Source of the DNA: Neurospora intermedia | Lineage: Eukaryota; Ascomycota; Sordariomycetes; Sordariales; Sordariaceae | Length of the DNA stretch: 64,000 nt | NCBI GenBank assembly: GCA_037102815.1 | Contig: BTPP01000006.1 | Coordinates: 496,001-560,000 of the forward strand | Direction of reading: 5' to 3' | Shown: piece after piece, positions 57,401-64,000 of the stretch | Position numbering within the stretch: the first letter of the stretch is position 1 | Layout: the number at the start of each line of letters is the position of its first letter | Position numbers and translations under genes: made by a program | The notes under the pieces: generated by a model | Seen by the model: the letters and a program-made list of their open reading frames with translations, nothing else | The model's database searches: none | What the model was told of the DNA's origin: nothing

Positions 57401-57780
57401 GGATAGTAAAAGTAAGGAATTTTATAAATAATACTAGTTAAATTAGTATAAAGACCGAAAGAAAAGGGGAGGAAACTATATTAATTCTAAGGGGGATAAT
57501 TATTAAAGAAATTACGAAGGGTATAAATAAAGAACGTAGGCTCTAAAGGTACGACTATAAGGACTATAGGGGACGTAGGACCCGGGGATACAATAGGGGA
57601 GGAACCTTCTATATTAGAAGTTAAATCGATATGGTTAGGATAATAGTAGTTGGAGGAAATTATTTTAATAGAAGTTATAATAGGGAAGAAGGAGGAGAAG
57701 GATTAGGAAGGGTATTGTATAGGGGATTATATAAATGAGAGAAAGGGTTTTTATACTGATATAAATAGGAGTAGAATTGT
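57401..57780 (+). other. LINE-a 3' region
   Basis: Homologous in reverse to 58590-58230 of LINE-b. It contains gggggataattattaaagaa and ggggattatataaatgagag. The end is taken where homology to LINE-b stops and the inverted LINE 5' region begins. There is no poly-A tail. Confidence 0.55.
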
Positions 57781-58205
57781 AAGGTAGGAGAGTAAATAAT
57801 AGGGCGGAAATATTTATAAATAGGGGAAGGAGGCGGGGAAGTAGGGTAGTAGATAGAAAGATGGGAGGGGGAAGCGGGGAGAAGGTAGAGGAAGGAGTAG
57901 TAAGGGGTAAAATAAAGAGGTAATAAAGGAAGTAGCGTACTAAGTTTAGTCCTATTCTTATTATTCTTATTATTTTAGTATTAGGATAATATAGTAGTAG
58001 GAGAAACGAAATTATATTCGCTATAGCAGTAGGTAAGAATTATTATAATTATAAATAAAGTAGGAGCGGTATAGTAAAATACGGCCGAGATAGAGCTAGA
58101 GGTTTTTATCCGGAGGCGTTTAACGTTTTACGGTTTTCCCCTCTAGAGAACTGGAGAAGGACCTCATGCCAATAAAGCGCTATAGTTTATAGTATAGGGA
58201 ATAAG
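57781..58205 (-). mobile_element. LINE-c, 5' fragment only
   Basis: Minus-strand copy of the LINE 5' end: it begins at 58205 with gtcttattccctatactata and continues leftward through ctccagttctctagagggga (58165-58145) into a 5' untranslated region homologous to 38575-38940. It stops at about 57781, where the LINE-a 3' region abuts. 58100-58180 is GC-balanced and little mutated. Confidence 0.6.
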
Positions 58206-59790
58206 ACTATATATATCCTATTATTTATTCTTTTACTTTATAAATTTACCTTTATTTATATTAGTATAAGGACCCCTTCCTCTATTTATATAATCCCCTA
58301 TATAATATCCCTTCTTAATCCCTTTCTCCCTTCTTCCTTATTGTAACTTCTAGTAAGATAGTTTCTTTTAGCTATTATTACCCTAGTCCGATCGATTTAA
58401 TTTCCGATATAGAGGGTCCTTCCTTCAATTCGTCCCTAAACTCTACGTCCCCCGTAGTTGTCCCTTTAGAATTTATGTTCTTCGTTCGTACTCTCTACGA
58501 TTTCCTTAGTAGTTATCCCCCTTAGAACCGGTATAGTTTCTTCCCCTTCTTTTTCGGTCCTTATATTAATTTAATTAATATTATTTATAAAATTCTATTT
58601 TCGTAGTTAGTATAAATATTTCCTTCTTGTTCCCGTCCTATTGTTTTAGTATTATTAATATTCTATTTTCTTCTTAAGAATATTTTGTAATTTCTTTACG
58701 TAACTCCTCCTTTAATTCGATTGCTAAACGGTACTCTTTTGATTTCCCTAACCTTAATACTTATAATAGAATTCTGTCGCCTTTGGTTCTATTGTTTAAG
58801 TATTTTTAGAGTTCTTCCTTCGTTAATAATTAAATTTTTAGGTTTAATCAAAAGTCGGTATTTATATTGAAGTAATTTAGGATAAAATAAGCGAAGGTCT
58901 CTTTTTTAAATTTGTAGGCGTAGATAGGAGTTAGGATATCCGGTACTTTCCTCCGGTAAAAGAAAGTTTAGAAGCTAATAACTTCTATTCTAACTTAAAT
59001 AAGGAGGGAATTCTTCATTTCAATTAATAGGTACGGTTCTTCTTCGTTTTCCTTTAGTCTTCGACATTTTCCCTTTTTTTTCTTTATATTAACTATATAT
59101 CGTTGGATAGTATTTCCGCTAAATTTGGAGGTAAGGTTAACGATAATGAATTTATACCGTTGCTTTAATTTTACTATTACCGCCGCTAGGTAGTAATTGT
59201 AGTACAATATTTATTTCTTATTTATTATATTTTTTAACTATTCCTCTCGGTCGGCGGCTATTAGCTCTAGGATTTACAATAGTAGTAGTAAGGTCCTTGA
59301 TTCCGAAGGAGGACTAATTACTATTATTAATAGTTTTTTTATTAGCGTTTATATTTCGGCTTATTAAATTTTAACTATACTATTCTCTAATTTATTAACG
59401 GGTAGCCGACTTTTATATTATCATATTTAGATATAATTAGAAATTTAAATTATTATCCCCCGAATAAATTAGGTTTAGTCCGTCCGGACGAGTTTTTCTT
59501 TAAAGGTCCGGACCTTTTTATTTAAATATATTTAAATAAAAGTCAAATAGTAAATAGAATATTTCCGTTTCTAGGTTTCGTACCGGTATAACTTTGTATA
59601 CCCTAGTAATAATCTTTAAATATTTAGTCTAGTATTTCGCTAGTTTAATTGCTATTTTTTATAGTTTTTTATAGATTTTAGTTAGTTAGTAGAATATTGA
59701 GGCTTTATATATGATAGCGCTGCGAATATATTCAGTATATACTTCCCTAGCCCGAATAAAGGAGTAATTTTACGTTTTTACTACTAATTT
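58206..59790 (-). pseudogene. LINE-b, 3' half of ORF2 and 3' region
   Basis: A leftward LINE relic, same family as LINE-a. It can be read from about 59640 (KDYYQGIQSYTGT) through MYYNYYLAAVIVKLKQRYKF near 59207-59150, KKKKGKCRRLKENEEEPYLL near 59100-59030 and a 3' region to 58206. The reverse-transcriptase core is missing because the copy is cut at about 59790 by the LTR insertion. Fewer stops than LINE-a in the same part. Confidence 0.65.
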
Positions 59791-59805
59791 TATAAATATA
59801 TTTGT

Positions 59806-60041
59806 CATGGGGCTTGTTGCCCGTGGCTGCAATAACTAGCAATCTCGCCAGTCCGAGTCTCAACCGGCCGGCAGCTGATGCGACCAATCAGGTTGCTTGC
59901 CGCTGCGGCACCCCGGTGGCCCGTACGCGCGCACGTCCCTTAAAAAGGACAGCTGGCCATACCCGCCCAGAGGGCGCTCTTTTACCCTCTTTTCTTCTTC
60001 GTAGAACCTTATCGATTAATTGAGGCTAACATCTGTACTAA
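59806..60041 (+). repeat. Probable 5' LTR of Ty3/gypsy element G3
   Basis: A GC-rich, almost RIP-free island starting TGTCATGGGGC and ending near ...TTGTATTGCA, just upstream of the G3 gag region and just right of the truncated LINE-b. TG...CA ends and location suggest an LTR; the second LTR lies outside the window and no 5 bp duplication can be tested. A 73-codon frame at 59802-60023 is probably chance. Confidence 0.45.
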
Positions 60042-60049
60042 TTGTATTG

Positions 60050-62270
60050 CACCCCTTATATTAAGTTCTACCCTCGTTTTCACTAGCGAATATAATAGAA
60101 TTCAGTAGTAGAATAGTAAAGTGGAAATTAAAGACGGTTAGTAACTTATAGCGCGGTATTATAATATTTATTAACTACTATAGTCGGACTTAATAATATA
60201 GATTTCAATAATATAGAGGAGTTCTATAACTCTTAAAATAATAACTAATAAAATACTAGTAGTAGTACTCCCAACGACGGCCTTATAAAGAATTTTATTA
60301 AAGTACTAAATAGTAGTACCTCTCTCTATAATTGCGTTAAATCCCTTCTCTTTAGCTCTAATTCTAATCCTATCCTTACTCTGCGTTTAGATTTCCTATT
60401 CGCAAACGCTTTAATTAACCGAACAGCGGACTCTAATATCCCCGCTTTAAATACTTCTACTAATTAAAATAACAGTTATAGTACTATCTTGTATAGAAGA
60501 AAACCCCTTAAACTCCTTAAGTAGGATAGGCAGCCTTAAATATTCCTCTTTTACTATAATAAATTTATTAAAGTATATAATATTAATATTAAAGCCGGGC
60601 TTTGTACTAATTATAATACTATATAGTATAAAATTCTCAATACGCCCCCTAATAATAAATAATTATAATTTAAAGGGTTTTAGACCGGTAAAATTACTTG
60701 TAGCGAAAAAGACCCTATAGCTTTATTCGATTAAATCTAAGTAATTTTCGATTCGTATTAGAATAGGAATATTACCCTTAATAAACTCTCTCGCCTTTAT
60801 TAGAAAGATAGAAAACCGTTCGTAACCTTCCTTACTACCTTTGATAATAAATTCTTAAAAGCTAAAAGTTATAATTGGGAGAGCCTAACTAAATTAATAT
60901 ACTTCCGTTATATAATTAATAAGAAGTTCTATAATAAATTCTTCCTAATAAACTTTTTAAATAACTACTATATATATATAGCCTAAATATAATATTATAC
61001 TACCGGTTACGAACGTATATTTAAATTTAAAGAAGATTATTATAAATACCTTTATAATTAGCGGAGTCGCTTTATTTAAAGTAGCAGCTTCTACCTCCCT
61101 GCGTCCTACGTTAATACTCCGAAGCTTAATAACTAACGTTAGTAGTCTTCTACTCCGCCCTCGAATTTATTTAAAAATTATACTACGAATATTAATAGTA
61201 ATACTATTATAGGAACTATTCGTATTAATACGCTTACTAAGGGTTATAATAATTAGGGGCGAAGCGGTTTAAACTTATCTATTTCCTCTAAGTATATTAA
61301 ATAGGTCTTTAACGAAGAACGTTAGAAGTATAAGGATAATAATTTATACCTCTATTATAGAGCTTCTAATTACCGTATAAATAATTATCCCTACCTACTA
61401 GCGGTTCCCCCGAATAATAATATCCGTATTTAAACTACTATTATAGAGATTCCCCTATTATTAGAAGAGGATAAAGAATAAGACTCCGTCCCCGAATAGG
61501 GAAAAGAGTAATTCCGGAGCAAAGTCGGGCCCCGGAGCCCTTAGAAGTATTAAATAAAGTAGAAGAATTTAAATCTAAATTATAAATAGAAATAGAGTTT
61601 ATATTAATCCTATTTATTATTAACGACCGTAATTTATTCTACGCCCTTATTAATAAGGATTATTAATATTATACTACAATTAATAAGAAGGTTATTAAAG
61701 ATTTTAATATTCCTATTATTTCTATTAAACCCTACTATATAAAAGGAGCCTCTATTATTATAGAGGGAATTACTATTTAAGGGTTTACTTACTTCCTTAT
61801 TAAAGTTAATAGGTATATATACCTAGTATATACGTACGTTATCCTTCTTTTAGAATTCCCTATTATCCTAGGTAAATTATAGTTAAAGGTAATAAAAGTA
61901 TATTCCGTCCCTTACGAAAAGAGGATATACTTGAACAGTATAAACTATTAGGTCCTATATATCGGAGGAGAATAAATATTAAATATAGACTTTATTAAGG
62001 ATATTAAGTCTGCTACCTATATATTTACTATTATTTTTATAGGCTATATTCGCCGTCTACGAAAAGAGTTCGGCGGCGAAACGGCCGAAGAAATTATATA
62101 TATAGTTAGTTTAAAGAATATAGAGAAGGTACTATAATTAAAGAAGGTCTATACTAAGGAATAATTCGAAAAGATAATTCCCCTAGTATATTATAACCTC
62201 CTTCTATTGTAAATAAAAGAGAATATTAATAAACGGAATCCCTATTACCCTAATATTAATTATCGAATTA
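60050..62270 (+). pseudogene. Ty3/gypsy element G3, gag and protease region (RIP relic)
   Basis: Rightward relic upstream of a clear pol. The gag part is only loosely readable (60100-61500). 61500-61610 matches the G1 gag end at 27475-27330, a junction between gag and pol. 61620-61900 reads INKKVIKDFNIPIISIKPYY, then FLIKVNRYIYLVYTYVILLL and IILGKLQLKVIKVYSVPYEK, the pattern of fungal retropepsin regions, with no catalytic Asp recognisable. TAA/TAG breaks are present throughout. Confidence 0.6.
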
Positions 62271-64000
62271 AAATTAAGAAAGGATTTAACGGTAAAGAGT
62301 TTCCTCTACCCTTCGGGCTATTATATAGTATAACCCGCAAAGAATTTCTTATTTTAAAAAAAACGTTAAAAGATTTATTAAATAAAGGATTTATTAGAGT
62401 AAATAATTCCAAAGTAAGTACCCCTATATTATTTATTAGGAAGCCGGGTAGCGGTCTCTACTTTTATTGTAACTATTGAATTTTAAATACTATTACCCGA
62501 ATGGACCGGTATTTATTATTACTTATTAAAGAGATGTTCTATATATTAAAGGGAGTGAAGTAATATATTAAGGTTAATATAGTGTAAGCCTTTTATAAAA
62601 TTTGTATAATTATAGGAGAGGAGTAGAAGATAGTTTTTAAAACCCGCTATAGCCTATTTGAATAGCTAATTATTCCCTTCGGGTTAATAGACGCCCTAGC
62701 AATATTCTAGCGGTATATCAACTTTATTTTATAAGAGTATTTAAATAAATTCTATATAGTGTATATAAATAATGTCCTTATTTATATTTTAAGCTCTAAA
62801 GCGGACTACGAAGCTAAAGTCTATTTTATATTATAGAAGCTCCTAAACGCTGGACTATACTTTAACCCGGATAAATGTAAATTCGCTATTAAGAAGGTTA
62901 AATACTTTAGATTTATTATCTACGCTAGTATTGGAGTTTAGGCCAATCCCGAGAAGGTTAAAGCAATCTTCGAATAGTTGCCTTCTACCTCTTAGAAGGG
63001 TATATACAATTTTTTTAAATTTATTAATTATTATAGGATATTTATCCCGTAATTCTCTAAAGTCGTTACGCCCCTTACAATACTAATAAGCAAAGGGGTA
63101 ATATTCGAATAGACGAAAGAGTACGAGGCCGCCTTTTAATTATTGAAAATGCTATTTATTAGAGCCCCAATTCTTATTGAATTCGACCCGGATAAAAAAA
63201 CGTTCCTCGAAATAAATTATAATGGCTTTACACTCGGGGGTATTATCTCCTAGGAGGTTAATAATACCGGGCGGTATATAATTGTAGGATACTATTTACG
63301 GAAATTCAATATTGCTAAATAGAACTACCTAATTTATAATAAGGAGATGTTAGCGATTATTAATTGTTTAGAATAATAGTCGGCGGAGCTACGGAGCTAC
63401 GAATCCTTTATTATCCTAATGGACTATTGTAATTTCGAATATTTTATAAAAATATAATAGTTTTCGGAATATTAGGCGTATTAGGCCGAATATTTATCCC
63501 GTTTTAATTTTAATATTAAATACCGGCCGGGGAAAGAAGGCGTAGTCCTTAATACGCTTTTTCGTAGGGAGTAGGATATACCGATAGAGGAAAACTAGGA
63601 AGTCTATAATTTCTAAATAATTCCGAATTCTATACTAGAGAAGTATTTACCGTTTCGGATCTCAATATCCCGGGTAGTCCTCTCCGGGCGGGGGGGCGTA
63701 TAAATATTTAAAAATCCGGATTTATAATAGTTTTAAAACTAAATAGCGCTAAAAGACTATTTCTACTAATAAATTAAGATTATAGTCTAGAATAATAATA
63801 AATACCTTAACCTAATATTAAAATTGAAGATTCAAATTACGGACTATAGTATCGACTCTAAAGGCCGCCTCCTCTATTAGGGCCGTCTCTAAATCCTAAG
63901 GGCTCTAGTATATACTAAATTTAATACTGAAAACCTTATAGACTAATTCCAATAGTTTAACGTACTTTATACTACTCTAATATAAATAATTTACAATTCG
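62271..64000 (+). pseudogene. Ty3/gypsy element G3, pol relic, runs off the window
   Basis: Rightward reverse transcriptase and RNase H. FPLPFGLLYSITRKEFLILK near 62300-62360, LLNKGFIRVNNSKVSTPILF near 62375-62435, RKPGSGLYFY near 62438-62468, FKTRYSLFE-LIIPFGL near 62635-62685, YINNVLIYI near 62762-62790 (YIDD changed to YINN), NPDKCKFAIKKVKYFRFII near 62865-62920, RNase H around KTFLEINYNGFTLGG near 63198-63243 and FNFNIKYRPGKEGVVLNTLF near 63508-63565. Integrase would follow past 63650 but is hard to read, and the window ends. It is nearly the same family as G1: compare LINKGFISANNS in G1 with LLNKGFIRVNNS here. Confidence 0.88.

Larger units (their letters stand above)
29350..57780 (+). 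mobile_element. Tad-like LINE-a, split by two nested elements
   Basis: A rightward non-LTR retrotransposon in three pieces: 29350-29403 (first 54 bp), 38575-42425, and 54760-57780. The first piece (gtcttattccctatattata then ...ggtccttct) matches the same sequence ahead of a second LINE 5' end at 58205-58165, which shows it belongs to the LINE 5' end. ORF1 has zinc knuckles; ORF2 has an endonuclease and a reverse transcriptase, as in fungal Tad1-clade LINEs. Insertions are the chromovirus (29404-38569) and Helitron E (42426-54759). No target duplication could be identified. Confidence 0.75.

Noticed and set aside
59802-60023. 73-codon open frame as a small host gene
   Set aside because: It starts within a probable LTR, has no recognisable domain, and the frame runs through the LTR end; composition explains its openness.

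Overview
The window looks like a transposon graveyard from a filamentous ascomycete (Pezizomycotina) whose genome undergoes repeat-induced point mutation (RIP). The DNA is very AT-rich and dominated by TpA. Coding relics are broken almost only by TAA and TAG codons standing where the family has CAA or CAG. Conserved Cys and His codons have become Tyr codons, and Asp codons have become Asn codons. Elements restricted to or typical of filamentous fungi are present: Tad-like LINEs, Ty3/gypsy chromoviruses, fungal MULEs, RepHel Helitrons and very large CACTA-like transposons. TTAGGG-type telomeric repeats are embedded in two of the insertions. I see no intact host gene, no functional tRNA or rRNA gene and no CRISPR array.

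Layout, left third (1-22540). A MULE transposon (A1) starts left of the window. It is split at 1150 by a 14.6 kb CACTA-like element (D1, 1151-15727) and resumes at 15728-17840. D1 has a leftward transposase relic and a rightward Gln/Pro-rich second gene that diverge from a spacer near 10 kb. D1 itself contains a complete MULE of a second family (F, 2844-5972, 47 bp inverted repeats, 8 bp target duplication) and a small Helitron (N1, 12939-13844). The second half of A1 carries a 565 bp MITE. Next come a fragment of a third MULE family (17841-19118), a partial second CACTA-like copy with the same divergent gene pair (D2, 19137-22240), and the 3' end of another Helitron (22445-22540).

Middle (22541-38569). 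A leftward Ty3/gypsy element (G1: gag right, pol left) has been hit by a solo LTR, a complete MULE of family A (A2, 24210-27317) and an internally deleted MULE-A copy (28370-28945). Its right side is interrupted at 29350 by a rightward LINE (LINE-a). LINE-a received a full-length chromodomain-type Ty3/gypsy element (29404-38569, 340 bp LTRs) 54 bp into its 5' end.

Right third (38570-64000). LINE-a continues (ORF1 with zinc knuckles, ORF2 with endonuclease and reverse transcriptase). It is interrupted inside the reverse transcriptase by a 12.3 kb Helitron (E, 42426-54759) that encodes a RepHel protein on the minus strand. E itself carries a MULE-A derivative and a second small Helitron (N2). 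After E the LINE resumes to about 57780 and meets two minus-strand LINE segments tail to tail. A GC-balanced probable LTR (59806-60041) then leads into a rightward Ty3/gypsy element (G3), same family as G1, which runs off the window.

All genes here are therefore parasitic and nearly all are dead by RIP. The order of insertion can be read from the nesting, and several short, GC-balanced, lightly mutated islands mark late or RIP-escaped insertions. The most unusual signals are the Helitron family, with coordinated changes in its asymmetric terminal repeats and 3' hairpins and with telomeric cargo in its short forms, and the twice-seen divergent pairing of a CACTA-like transposase with a Gln/Pro-rich gene. 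Family names come from reading degraded translations by eye; boundaries without a stated target duplication are approximate.
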